A DNA stretch of 43,609 nt from Oscillospiraceae bacterium (GTDB lineage: Bacteria; Bacillota; Clostridia; Oscillospirales; Oscillospiraceae), in NCBI GenBank assembly GCA_017395085.1, contig JAFPWF010000035.1, forward strand, positions 1 to 43,609. Reading direction: 5' to 3'. Shown here in pieces: positions 1 to 8,487 of the stretch. Numbering within the stretch: position 1 is the first letter of the stretch; each line of letters begins with the position of its first letter. The notes beneath the pieces are model-generated. The model was given only the letters and a program-made list of their open reading frames with translations. It made no database searches and was not told the DNA's origin. Made by a program: the position numbers and the translations under genes.

Positions 1-319
1 CCTGGCCGCCGATGTCGATGATCGCCTTCACACTCGGGTCGGTCACGTGCACGCCCATGGCGTGGCAGGAGATCTCGGAAATGTTCTCATCCGCAAACGG
101 AACCTTGTTGCGGCCGTAGCCGGTACCGATGAGGTACTCCAGCTCCTTGCTGCTCTTCAGGCCGACCTGCTTCAGAACTTCATCCATCGCCGCAATGGCA
201 CTCTGCTCGGAATTGATCTTGCTCTTAATCGTGGTGTCGGCAACCATCTTGCCGTTCTCGTCCAGAATAACTGCCTTGGTGTAGGTGGATCCAACGTCGC
301 AACCGCCGAAATATTTCAT
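1..319 (-). CDS. 2-hydroxyacyl-CoA dehydratase activase, BadF/HgdC type (3' end outside window)
   Basis: The first 106 codons of an ATPase of the BadF/BadG/HgdC family are present; the gene continues past the left edge. Seen: the N-terminus MKYFGGCDVGSTYTK carries the ASKHA phosphate-1 loop (DVGSTYTK), followed by GTGYGR near residue 67 and an IDIGGQ motif at the truncation point, all characteristic of these activators. Family knowledge: the homodimer holds one [4Fe-4S] cluster between subunits and uses ATP to push one low-potential electron into the dehydratase. It starts at ATG 28 nt after the large dehydratase subunit and is the last visible gene of the operon. The cluster cysteines lie beyond the window, so an intact enzyme cannot be confirmed. 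Confidence 0.9.
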   Translation of the reverse strand, partial: MKYFGGCDVGSTYTKAVILDENGKMVADTTIKSKINSEQSAIAAMDEVLKQVGLKSSKELEYLIGTGYGRNKVPFADENISEISCHAMGVHVTDPSVKAIIDIGGQ

Positions 320-347
320 AATATGTATATCCTCCAAATCAATATTA

Positions 348-2144
348 TTACATGCAGACTTCGTCTTCGAATTCTACCAGGGACGGGTCAACCGGCTCGG
401 CACGCATGACCGTGCGCATATACTCGTTGACCTTGTCGCGCATCGTGCGGCGGGAAACCGTACGCGGATCCATGAGGTCGTGCTCGACCCAGATCAGGTC
501 GTAGCCGCGCTGACGGCCCTGCTCGTCCAGGAGGCCCTGAACCGTTGCCATGTTCTTGCAGGCAACATTCTGATACATGATGATCAGCTTTGCATTCCAG
601 GCTTCGCACTGGCGCCAGCATTCATCTACGACGTTCTGGTAACCGCCGTTTGTATGACGGCGCATAACCATACGCTCGTACAGACGGGCCAGGTCACGAA
701 GCGCCTCTTCCTTGTCTTCGGTTTCCAGATGCTTCGTGTAGTTGAGCGATTCCATCTCAACCAGAACATCGATACCCCAGCAGTTGGCAAGCCAGTTCGA
801 GAAGTTGGCATAGTAGTGAGCCGGGCAGGACCAGACCAGAGCGCGGTACTTCATCTTGCGTGCGGGCCATGCGGTCTCGCCATTCTCATAAGCCTTGTGC
901 AGCATCTTGTTCATCTTCTGCATCTCAGGCAAAACACGCGGGTCGATACCGCCGTCCATTTCATAGTTCCACTTGCGGAAGAGCTCATAGCTCGGCCCGA
1001 TGAACTGCGGACGGGAAGTCTTGTTGATCTCCCACTTCTGAAGTTCAAGATCCGTCTCCTGGTTAAAGCGCTTCATGCAGGTAAAGTAGTGATCCCAGTT
1101 CCATTTGGCTCCGGTGGCGTCCTCAATGGCCTTAATGCAGGCTTTAATGTCTTCGGCGCCCATCTGTACGGTTTCCTCATCCAGGTAACGAACCGGGAAG
1201 CAGAGATGGAAGACCGGAATATTGGGGAAGCGGCGGGCAAAGTAGGAACTCGCCATCGTGGAACCGTCGCAGGGCATGGAGCTGGAGATAAACAGGGAGC
1301 CCATGTCGGGAAGTGCATTAATCACCAGCGCACCGCATTCGGAGGACGGAACCGGGCAGGTATCGGAAGGAAGACCGTAGCTTTCCACCGCATCGATATA
1401 CGGGATGCAGACAAGCTGGTCAATTTCAGAGACGAGGAACATCGGGAGAAGCTGATGCGGGATCGCAAGCAGATCCGGGAAGCCTGCGGCGATCTGACCC
1501 ATGGTCATCTCGTCAAAGGTGAAGAGCATCTTGTTGAGCTCGTCGCTGTTGCCGTTCTTGCGGTCTGCTTTGGAAAGGAGAACCAGGTTCTCGGCAACAT
1601 AGCGGAAAATGGAGAAGGTTGCGGCATGGCTCATGCGGAGGTTGGAACCGCGCAGACCCATGATATTTTTGTCCATAAAGCCGTGGCAGCAGAAATAGGA
1701 GATCATCCAGCGATACCACAGCGCGCTGTTCATGGCGGGAATCAGATCCTTGGAGAAGGTCATGAGGAGCATGCCCCACATGCGTGCCCACTCCCAGAAA
1801 TCGTAGGCAGTATCCACAACGCCGCGCCACTCACGACGCACGGTGCACATGGCGCCCTTGCGATAGAGACGGCCGAGGCTGCGCTCGCCGTTTACTACGC
1901 GATCCCACTTCTCTTTGCTGTCAAGAGCCATGAAGTCTTCGTATTCGCTCTTGATCCGTTCCTTATCGGACTTCAGAATGTCAACCATGCCTTCACCGAA
2001 GGCTTTCCAGTCGGTTCCGGCAAGCATCTTGCCAAAGATGCCCATGACTTCTTTCAGGTTTTCTCCCTGTTTTTTCCACTCAATGTTATCTTTGGCTTTA
2101 AAGAATTTCGGATTTGGGTACTGTACTTTCTGAGCTTTTGCCAT
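348..2144 (-). CDS. 2-hydroxyacyl-CoA dehydratase family protein, large subunit (598 aa)
   Basis: Recognised as a member of the 2-hydroxyglutaryl-CoA dehydratase/benzoyl-CoA reductase subunit family (HgdA/HgdB/BcrB/BcrC). Family members bind a [4Fe-4S] or double-cubane cluster and carry out ATP-driven reductive chemistry on acyl-CoA thioesters. Seen: candidate cluster cysteines at about C263 and C270 (DTCPVPSSECG), C292 (MPCDG) and C529 (QNVACKN). The usual subunit is about 370-480 aa; here about 220 aa lie before the recognisable core, including a CC pair at 152-153. The ATG overlaps the stop of the upstream subunit (TAATG), so the two are translationally coupled and probably form a heterodimer. 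Substrate is unknown; the operon carries no CoA-transferase or dehydrogenase to suggest one. Confidence 0.8.
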   Translation of the reverse strand: MAKAQKVQYPNPKFFKAKDNIEWKKQGENLKEVMGIFGKMLAGTDWKAFGEGMVDILKSDKERIKSEYEDFMALDSKEKWDRVVNGERSLGRLYRKGAMCTVRREWRGVVDTAYDFWEWARMWGMLLMTFSKDLIPAMNSALWYRWMISYFCCHGFMDKNIMGLRGSNLRMSHAATFSIFRYVAENLVLLSKADRKNGNSDELNKMLFTFDEMTMGQIAAGFPDLLAIPHQLLPMFLVSEIDQLVCIPYIDAVESYGLPSDTCPVPSSECGALVINALPDMGSLFISSSMPCDGSTMASSYFARRFPNIPVFHLCFPVRYLDEETVQMGAEDIKACIKAIEDATGAKWNWDHYFTCMKRFNQETDLELQKWEINKTSRPQFIGPSYELFRKWNYEMDGGIDPRVLPEMQKMNKMLHKAYENGETAWPARKMKYRALVWSCPAHYYANFSNWLANCWGIDVLVEMESLNYTKHLETEDKEEALRDLARLYERMVMRRHTNGGYQNVVDECWRQCEAWNAKLIIMYQNVACKNMATVQGLLDEQGRQRGYDLIWVEHDLMDPRTVSRRTMRDKVNEYMRTVMRAEPVDPSLVEFEDEVCM

Positions 2145-3340
2145 TACTCGACGCCCTCCTCTTTATGAATGCGTTTGATCTCAAGCGATTCCACGAAGGC
2201 CTGGCAACGGGTCCGGAGCTGACCGGAATTGCCGTTGTTGTACAGACGATCGATGGAAAGCACGGGCCAGCCGTATTCATCGTGCATAATGTGGCTGACA
2301 AGGGCACGTTCGAAGCCCCAGTAGTCACAATATTTCATCTGCTCATAAATAATGCCCTCTGCACCGTATTCCTTCGCCAGGCGGTCTGAGGTCTCACGGC
2401 GCTGCATGACCTTTTCATCGGAGATGTAACGGGCGCACTCGGAAACTTCCATATAATGGCGGCAGATCTGAGTCAGGACGTCTTCCTTATCGTTCAGCTC
2501 AATCACTTCACGACCGGGAGTCGAGCCGAAGCAGTAACGGTCAGATACCACCAGGGCGCCGCAGCCTTCAATCAGCTTGGTGAGGTTGGGATCGTCAATT
2601 TCGGAGCCGACAATCGCAACTCTGGCCCGGAACGGATTCTTGCGGTCGGGACGCCTTGCCTTGATCTCTTCCAGTGTCTCGCGCAGGTAGGGAAGAATCT
2701 CGCTCTTCGGGCAGACATAAGTGACCAGGTTCAGGACATGGAACTCATAGCCCGTAATCACCGGGTTCTTTCTCTTGCGCAGCTGTCCGATTTCAGAGAT
2801 GATGCGGCAGACTTCATTGTGTTCTTCCACCGCTTTTCGGAGCGCGTCGTCCGAGGTGTCAACACCGAACACTTCGGTCAGACGGTCCAGAACCCGGACG
2901 CGCATCTGTCTGCGATAGCCTTCAATGGTATAGTCAGTGATCTTGAAAGGCATATCGGTATGCGTCACGAAGAAATCCGGATTCTCGTTGACCTGAAGGA
3001 TTTCAAAGTGTTCCATCGAACGGTTCATCATCGAGCAGGCATCGACGCCGATCAGCGCATTCAGGAACTGATACCCGCCTTCAATGGCACGCTCCAGAAG
3101 AGCGCGGGCATATTCGCAGGTGTAGTTCGACATGTAATACGTTGCAATGTCGATGGAGCCGGTGTTGGGCGCGCGGAGCCTGGTCGAGAAGCACTTGTCA
3201 ACATTGAGAATCACTTCCGGGATATGGAAGCAGGTATAGCCGAGGCAGATGCCGCCTTCGGCCTTTTTCTTCTCAATCAGTTCGTTGTCAGCGTTCTCAA
3301 GCAGCCTCTCAAAGTAGATCAAATGCTTAAGATCTTTCAA
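2144..3340 (-). CDS. 2-hydroxyacyl-CoA dehydratase family protein, small subunit (398 aa)
   Basis: HgdB/BcrC-like subunit. Seen: an N-terminal GYTCFHIPEVIL motif (C37), NYTCEYARA (C75), IGVDAC (C102) and a C-terminal MKYCDYWG (about C346) followed by GQLRTRCQAFVE, which matches the family signature of a cysteine plus a terminal GQxRTRxxAFxE block. Three of these cysteines (C37, C75, C346) occupy the positions that bind the cluster in characterised members. Length is normal for the family. It lies 18 nt downstream of the CooC-like ATPase gene and overlaps the large subunit gene. Inference: partner of the 598-aa protein, activated by the BadF-type protein. Whether the pair is a dehydratase, an aryl-CoA reductase or a double-cubane small-molecule reductase cannot be decided here. 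Confidence 0.85.
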   Translation of the reverse strand: MKDLKHLIYFERLLENADNELIEKKKAEGGICLGYTCFHIPEVILNVDKCFSTRLRAPNTGSIDIATYYMSNYTCEYARALLERAIEGGYQFLNALIGVDACSMMNRSMEHFEILQVNENPDFFVTHTDMPFKITDYTIEGYRRQMRVRVLDRLTEVFGVDTSDDALRKAVEEHNEVCRIISEIGQLRKRKNPVITGYEFHVLNLVTYVCPKSEILPYLRETLEEIKARRPDRKNPFRARVAIVGSEIDDPNLTKLIEGCGALVVSDRYCFGSTPGREVIELNDKEDVLTQICRHYMEVSECARYISDEKVMQRRETSDRLAKEYGAEGIIYEQMKYCDYWGFERALVSHIMHDEYGWPVLSIDRLYNNGNSGQLRTRCQAFVESLEIKRIHKEEGVE

Positions 3341-3358
3341 ATGTTACACCTCTTCTTC

Positions 3359-4123
3359 CTATAAGATTTCTATTTTTTGGAGTGCTTCCTCCACTCCCTT
3401 GAGCATAGCGGAATCTGCGGGAAGATCCAACACACTCTGCCCCCGGATGTCGTTGGCGGCAAAGGCACTGTCCGCAGGGATCGCCGTGAGAATCTCAACT
3501 CCGGGAAGACTGATCAGATCGACCAGTTCCGGGTTTGTCACACGGTTGATGATAATACCGATGCGGTCATATGCGATGAGTTCATCGGCAACACTCTTGA
3601 TGGTGGAAATTACCTGCCCGCCCTTCTTGCTCTGGTCGGTAATCAGCAGAAGATGCGTGACTTTTTCCATGACGCGGCGCTGAATCTGTTCAATACCGGC
3701 TTCCCCGTCAATGACAACATAGTCAAAACTGCCGGCAAGAAGACCGATCACTTCTTTCAGATAGGAGTTGACTTTGCAATAGCATCCGGAACTCTCAGGC
3801 CTGCCGATGGCAAGAAAGGCAAATCCCGGCAGTTCGACCAGCGCATCAAAAATCCGGAACCGCGCCTCACTGAGCAGTTCAAGTGCTTCCCGTGTTTCTC
3901 CATTCTCTACACTGTCGACAATGCTCATGCGAATATCGTCCAGCGTAAGCTTTACATCCACGCCAAGCGCTACGGAAAGGCCAACCGCAGGGTCTGCGTC
4001 GATTGCAAGAATCTTCTTATCCGGATACCGTTCGGCTAAAAGCCGTACGATGGAAGCACAGATCGAGGTCTTGCCAACGCCGCCCTTACCGGCCACCGTA
4101 ATAATCTTGGCTTCATTTCCCAT
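3359..4123 (-). CDS. CooC-like P-loop ATPase with CxC metal-binding motif
   Basis: MinD/CooC-type ATPase of 254 aa. Seen: deviant Walker A GKGGVGKTS at residues 12-20, IDADP at 41-45 (switch region) and YVVIDGEAG (Walker B) in the middle. C114 and C116 form a CxC in SSGCYCKVNSYLK; in CooC, the nickel-inserting ATPase of carbon monoxide dehydrogenase, the equivalent CxC binds the metal at the dimer interface. No membrane-targeting amphipathic C-terminus like that of MinD is evident. It is the first gene of the operon with the two dehydratase-family subunits and the activase, and no CO dehydrogenase gene is in the window. Inference: a metallocluster insertion or electron-delivery ATPase for this enzyme. 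A ParA/MinD partition role is unlikely given the CxC and the context. Confidence 0.8.
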   Translation of the reverse strand: MGNEAKIITVAGKGGVGKTSICASIVRLLAERYPDKKILAIDADPAVGLSVALGVDVKLTLDDIRMSIVDSVENGETREALELLSEARFRIFDALVELPGFAFLAIGRPESSGCYCKVNSYLKEVIGLLAGSFDYVVIDGEAGIEQIQRRVMEKVTHLLLITDQSKKGGQVISTIKSVADELIAYDRIGIIINRVTNPELVDLISLPGVEILTAIPADSAFAANDIRGQSVLDLPADSAMLKGVEEALQKIEIL

Positions 4124-4219
4124 ATACGTCCCCCCATTTCAGCTGGCTTTTGATCCGATAGCTTCGCTGCAAAGCCGACCGAATACAGCAAAAAAGCATA
4201 CTATCTCACTATCTTTTGC

Positions 4220-4248
4220 ATTTTAGCATACGGAGGCAAAATATGCAA
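4220..4248 (-). promoter_or_regulatory. Promoter of the CooC-like/dehydratase operon
   Basis: On the minus strand, TTGCAT (4243-4248) and TAAAAT (4220-4225) are separated by exactly 17 nt, and TGC before the -10 box makes an extended -10. It lies about 95 nt upstream of the ATG, which has a GGGGGG-rich ribosome binding site. The rest of the 4124-4418 intergenic region holds only this promoter and the polC terminator. Confidence 0.75.
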
Positions 4249-4338
4249 GATGAACACAGCGACAACAACTGCATACCGTGTTTTCGTGCAATTTGCAGAT
4301 AATAATCCTAAGTATAGACAAATAGAATTCAGCTGTAT

Positions 4339-4378
4339 AAAAACCCGGTACAGAAAACAGCGTCTGTACCGGGGTTTT
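4339..4378 (-). terminator. Intrinsic terminator after polC
   Basis: Arms at 4339-4354 and 4363-4378 form a 16-bp stem (ACCCGGTACAGA core) with one mismatch and an 8-nt loop. On the minus strand the stem ends in TTTTT. It begins about 40 nt after the polC stop and closes the long housekeeping run. Confidence 0.85.
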
Positions 4379-4418
4379 CGCATGTTGCACAAAATGCGTA
4401 TATAAATTTCGTAAAACA

Positions 4419-7400
4419 TTACCAACCGTCAAAGGAGACCTGACTGCTGTCCGGCAAATCGCCGAACGCGCCAAGCCTTTTCAGCGCCTCCAGATGCGTC
4501 TGGGAAACCTTCGGGCATACCGCGCCGATTTCATCCACGGAAACATACTCCGTGACGGACTCCCCTGCCCTGGCAAGGTCCTGAGCGGCCGATTCTCCAA
4601 GTCCGCCGATTGCCACATAGGGCGGCCGGATTTGTCCGTCATCGGTCAGGAGAAATCTGGATGCATCGGATTTGCGGAATTCGATCGGTGCAAAACGGAA
4701 TCCCCGCATGTTGAATTCATATACAGCCTCCAGCGTAACCAGAAGGTCTTCTTCATTGGCTGTCAGGCTTGCGGCACGGCGCAGTTCATTGATTTTCCGC
4801 CGGACCTTCTCAGTCCCGCCGCACATCATCTCCGCATCAAACCCGCCCTTCTGACTCCGCCTGTAGAAATAGGCGGAATAGAAGGCCAGCGGTTCATGGA
4901 CCTTAAACCACGCGATTCGAAACGCCATCATGACATAAGCAACCGCGTGTGCCTTCGGGAAAAGATATGCAATCTTTCGGGCGGACTCCACCCACCAGCC
5001 GGGCACGCCCATATCTTTCATCTGCTGTTCCGCATCATCCGGAAACTGGCCGGTTTTCTTGACCTTTCCCTTACGCACAGCCTCCATGGTCTTAAAGGCA
5101 AGCGACGGCTGCATTCCCCTGTCGATCAGGTAGCTCATGATGTCGTCGCGGCAGCCTATCGTTTCGTCAACCGTGGCGGTTCCGTCCACAATCAGGTCGT
5201 GGATGTTTCCGGCCCACACGTCGGTGCCGTGCGAGAATCCGGAAAGGCGCACCAGGGTGTCAAACTGCTTCGGCTGTGTATCCACCAGCATCTGCCTGGT
5301 AAAAGCAGTGCCGAACTCCGGCACGCCGATGGTACCGGTATCGCCGATAATCGGATCTCCCTTTGAAAGGCCGAGCGCTTCCGGACTGGTGAATATGCTC
5401 ATGGTTTCCGGATCCGAAAGTGAGATTTCCTTCGCGTTCACTCCGGTCATGTCTTCCATCATACGTATCATGGTGGGATCATCGTGACCGAGCTCGTCAA
5501 GCTTCAGGAGATTGTCTTCCATGCAGTGATACTCAAAATGCGTGGTGATGATGTCGGAGTTCGGGTCATCCGCCGGGTGTTGAACCGGGCAGAAATCCGT
5601 CACGTCCATGTCCTGCGGGATCACGACCAGCCCGCCGGGATGCTGCCCGGTCGTGCGTTTGATCCCGACCAGCCCGCCGGCCAGCCTGTTTTCCTCGGCA
5701 TGCGTGGCTTTGATTCCCCGCTCCTCGAGATATTTTTTGACATAACCGTAGGCTGTCTTTTCGGCAAGAGTACCGATGGTGCCGGCACGGAAAACATGAT
5801 CGGAACCGAACAGTACTTCCGTGTATTTGTGGGCTCTGGCCTGATATTCCCCCGAGAAGTTCAGGTCGATATCCGGTGTTTTCTCATTCCCCGGAAATCC
5901 AAGGAAGGTCTCAAAGGGGATGTTAAATCCGTCTCTGAGCAGTTTCGCACCGCAGCAGGGACAGTCTTTCTCCGGCATGTCGGCACCGCACCCGTAACTC
6001 TCGCCCAAAGCATCCTCCAGAGGCAGCTGTTCGACCATATCCGGCTTCCAGGCAAAATGCTGCATGGGAAATTCCGAATAGCAGCAGTCCGGACAGACAT
6101 AATGCGGCGGAAGAGAGTTTACCTCGGTGATTCCGGACAGAAAGGCAACCATCGAAGACCCGACGCTTCCCCGGCTTCCAACCAGGTAGCCGTGCTCCAG
6201 GGAATTCTGGACCAGTTTCTGCGCACTCATGTAAATCACATCATAGTTGTGATCCAGAATGGTATTCAATTCCGTTTCGACACGCTCGGTCACAAGCGGC
6301 GGCGGAGTCTTTCCGTAAACCCGGTGCATTTTTTCTAGAACCAGCATTTTGAGATCTTCAGCCGAGTTTTCAATCTTTGGCGGAAACAGGCCCTTCGGAA
6401 GCAGCTGGATCTCCTCGACTTCATCTGCAATCGCGCGGGTGTTGGTTATTACCACTTCGCGGGCCGTCTCTTCACCGAGATATTGGAACTCCTGCAGCAT
6501 CTCATCCGTCGTTCTGAAGAAAATGGGGCAGTCCCGATCCGGATCTGAGAATTTTTTGGCCGCCTGGAGGATCTTTCGGTACTGCTCGTCCTCCGGGTCC
6601 ATAAAATGCACGTCGCCGGTGGCAACAACAGGCTTTCCCAGCTCTCTGCCGATCCGCAGAATCGTCCGGTTATAATCTTCCAGAACCTGCGCAGACTCTA
6701 CCCTTCCGTCTTCAATCAGAAAGGCATTGTTGCAGATCGGCTGGATCTCCAGATAATCATAGTAGGAGGCAATCCTGCGGAGTTCTTCATCCTCCTCGCC
6801 TCGCATGACCGCACCGTAAAGCTCTCCCATCCCGCAGGCAGAGCCGACCAGGATTCCTTCCCGGTGCTCTTCGAGCAGGCTCTTCGGAATGATTGGGCTT
6901 CTGTCAAAGTGCTTCAGGTACGATTGCGAGATCATTTCGTACAGGTTTTTCAGGCCTTTCCGGTTTTTGACCAGAAGAATCATATGCCAGGTTTTCTGTA
7001 CGTCGCTGCGCTTCAGGCTCTGATATACCGCTTCGGCTCCCCGCAGGGTACCGGCGCCGTGCTCCTGCAGCATTGGGAGAAACTTCTCCATAATTCTTGC
7101 AACCACCAGCGCGTCATCGCTGGCCCGATGATGGTTGAACTTCGGAAGATTCAGATGGTTGGAAACCGTGTCCAGTTTAAAGCGCTTCAGATCGGTCAAG
7201 AGCGCCTGGCTCAGGGTCAGGGTATCCAGATAGACCGGGTGAAAGTCCAGACCGCAGCGTTTTGCGCTCTCTCTCATGAAACTGGTATCGAAGTGGGCAT
7301 TGTGCGCCACCAGCGGCCGATCCCCTGCAAAGGCGAGGAAAGCCTGCATTGCGTCTTTTTCATCCGGCGCGTTCATCACATCGTCATTCCGGATGCCGGT

Positions 7401-8486
7401 CAGTTCCGTGATCTCGTCAGGGATCTGCCGCCCCGGATTCACAAAGGTGTCGAAAGATTTCAGGATACTGCCGCCGGAAAAAATAACCGCCCCGATTTCA
7501 ATCATGCGGTCATTCTGAGCGTTCAGACCGGTGGTTTCAATGTCAAATGCGACAAACTCTGTATGGAGCGGCAGGTCCGAGTCTCCGATTACGGCATGGC
7601 TGAGATCAATGTCGTTTTTGTAATAGGCCTCGAGACCATAAATGATTTTGACGCCGAGTTTCCTGCCCGCGGACCACATATCCGGAAAAGCCTGGGCAAC
7701 CCCATGATCGGTTACGGCAACCGCCTGCATCCCCCAGTCCGCAGCGCGTTTGACCACGGCTTTCGGATCGGTCAGCGCATCAAGGGCGGAGAAGCGGGTG
7801 TGCAGGTGCAGTTCCACGCGTTTTTCCGGGGCATTGTCCGGGCGCAGTTTCTTTTTTGATTTCACAATGTTCTTTGGCTCAAGAACCATGTCGTCGTCAA
7901 ATTTTGAATAACCGATTTCGCCCTGAACCGTCAGATGGCTGCCTTCCGCAATTCTGTCGAGAACACTCTGATCTTCATCGGAACGCAGGAATCTCGTCAC
8001 CCGGATGCTGTTGGTATGGTCCGTAATGTCGAATGACAACACCGCGCCGCCGCGTTTTTGCAGCTGACGGCTGGAAACGGCAAAAACGTCCCCTTCCACT
8101 GTCACCCTGCCCGATTCCAGAGTCAGGGTATCCATCGAAACCGGCTGCTGACGGATGGAACGGCCCATCAGGACATCTCCCGCCGGCACATTTGGGCCTG
8201 CGGCGGCGGTCCCTAAAAACTCAGTACCAGATTTCTGAATCTCGGTTCTGGGATAATCTGGATCAAGCTTCACACTTTTCAGCCCGTAAAGCAGAGCAAT
8301 CCGGTCTTCCAGCTGCTTCTGCTCCACTGGCGACGGCATTGCCGCAAACTTGGCTTCGATTTCCATCCTGGCTTCCGCCGCATGAACCTTCACCTGGGTA
8401 ATATGTGATTTTTCCAGTCCGCCTGCCAGATCATGCAGATCCCGGCAGTCCGGAAAAATGGTTAAAAACGGTGTATATTCCATCAC
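4419..8486 (-). CDS. polC: DNA polymerase III alpha subunit, Gram-positive PolC type
   Basis: The replicative DNA polymerase with built-in proofreading. Domains in order: N-terminal region, an OB fold around 125-210, a PHP domain starting at HLHTRFS (227-233), an epsilon-like exonuclease inserted in the PHP domain with DIETTG (315-320), a four-cysteine zinc motif (CPDCC ... CPCC) and the polymerase core with PDIDLNFS carrying catalytic aspartates. At 1355 aa it is slightly shorter than the usual 1430 aa, mainly through a short N-terminus. The start is GTG at 8486 (2-nt gap to the ispG TGA) or the next codon, ATG at 8483; no strong ribosome site is seen, so coupling to ispG is likely. Last gene before a terminator. 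Confidence 0.97.
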   Translation of the reverse strand: MMEYTPFLTIFPDCRDLHDLAGGLEKSHITQVKVHAAEARMEIEAKFAAMPSPVEQKQLEDRIALLYGLKSVKLDPDYPRTEIQKSGTEFLGTAAAGPNVPAGDVLMGRSIRQQPVSMDTLTLESGRVTVEGDVFAVSSRQLQKRGGAVLSFDITDHTNSIRVTRFLRSDEDQSVLDRIAEGSHLTVQGEIGYSKFDDDMVLEPKNIVKSKKKLRPDNAPEKRVELHLHTRFSALDALTDPKAVVKRAADWGMQAVAVTDHGVAQAFPDMWSAGRKLGVKIIYGLEAYYKNDIDLSHAVIGDSDLPLHTEFVAFDIETTGLNAQNDRMIEIGAVIFSGGSILKSFDTFVNPGRQIPDEITELTGIRNDDVMNAPDEKDAMQAFLAFAGDRPLVAHNAHFDTSFMRESAKRCGLDFHPVYLDTLTLSQALLTDLKRFKLDTVSNHLNLPKFNHHRASDDALVVARIMEKFLPMLQEHGAGTLRGAEAVYQSLKRSDVQKTWHMILLVKNRKGLKNLYEMISQSYLKHFDRSPIIPKSLLEEHREGILVGSACGMGELYGAVMRGEEDEELRRIASYYDYLEIQPICNNAFLIEDGRVESAQVLEDYNRTILRIGRELGKPVVATGDVHFMDPEDEQYRKILQAAKKFSDPDRDCPIFFRTTDEMLQEFQYLGEETAREVVITNTRAIADEVEEIQLLPKGLFPPKIENSAEDLKMLVLEKMHRVYGKTPPPLVTERVETELNTILDHNYDVIYMSAQKLVQNSLEHGYLVGSRGSVGSSMVAFLSGITEVNSLPPHYVCPDCCYSEFPMQHFAWKPDMVEQLPLEDALGESYGCGADMPEKDCPCCGAKLLRDGFNIPFETFLGFPGNEKTPDIDLNFSGEYQARAHKYTEVLFGSDHVFRAGTIGTLAEKTAYGYVKKYLEERGIKATHAEENRLAGGLVGIKRTTGQHPGGLVVIPQDMDVTDFCPVQHPADDPNSDIITTHFEYHCMEDNLLKLDELGHDDPTMIRMMEDMTGVNAKEISLSDPETMSIFTSPEALGLSKGDPIIGDTGTIGVPEFGTAFTRQMLVDTQPKQFDTLVRLSGFSHGTDVWAGNIHDLIVDGTATVDETIGCRDDIMSYLIDRGMQPSLAFKTMEAVRKGKVKKTGQFPDDAEQQMKDMGVPGWWVESARKIAYLFPKAHAVAYVMMAFRIAWFKVHEPLAFYSAYFYRRSQKGGFDAEMMCGGTEKVRRKINELRRAASLTANEEDLLVTLEAVYEFNMRGFRFAPIEFRKSDASRFLLTDDGQIRPPYVAIGGLGESAAQDLARAGESVTEYVSVDEIGAVCPKVSQTHLEALKRLGAFGDLPDSSQVSFDGW

Positions 8487-8487
8487 A

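Noticed and set aside
285-2168. A 627-codon open frame on the plus strand, antisense to the large dehydratase subunit
   Set aside because: It mirrors the codon structure of the clear minus-strand gene; no ribosome site and no recognisable protein features.
3359-4123. Assignment of the P-loop ATPase as MinD or ParA
   Set aside because: The CxC motif, missing amphipathic tail and operon context point to the CooC branch.
4201-4425. A 74-codon hydrophobic minus-strand frame
   Set aside because: It runs through the polC terminator and the operon promoter; no ribosome site.
6606-7859. Long plus-strand frames within polC, dnaX, guaB and the TIR gene (for example this 417-codon one)
   Set aside because: All lie opposite well-supported genes and have no family signature or start signals.
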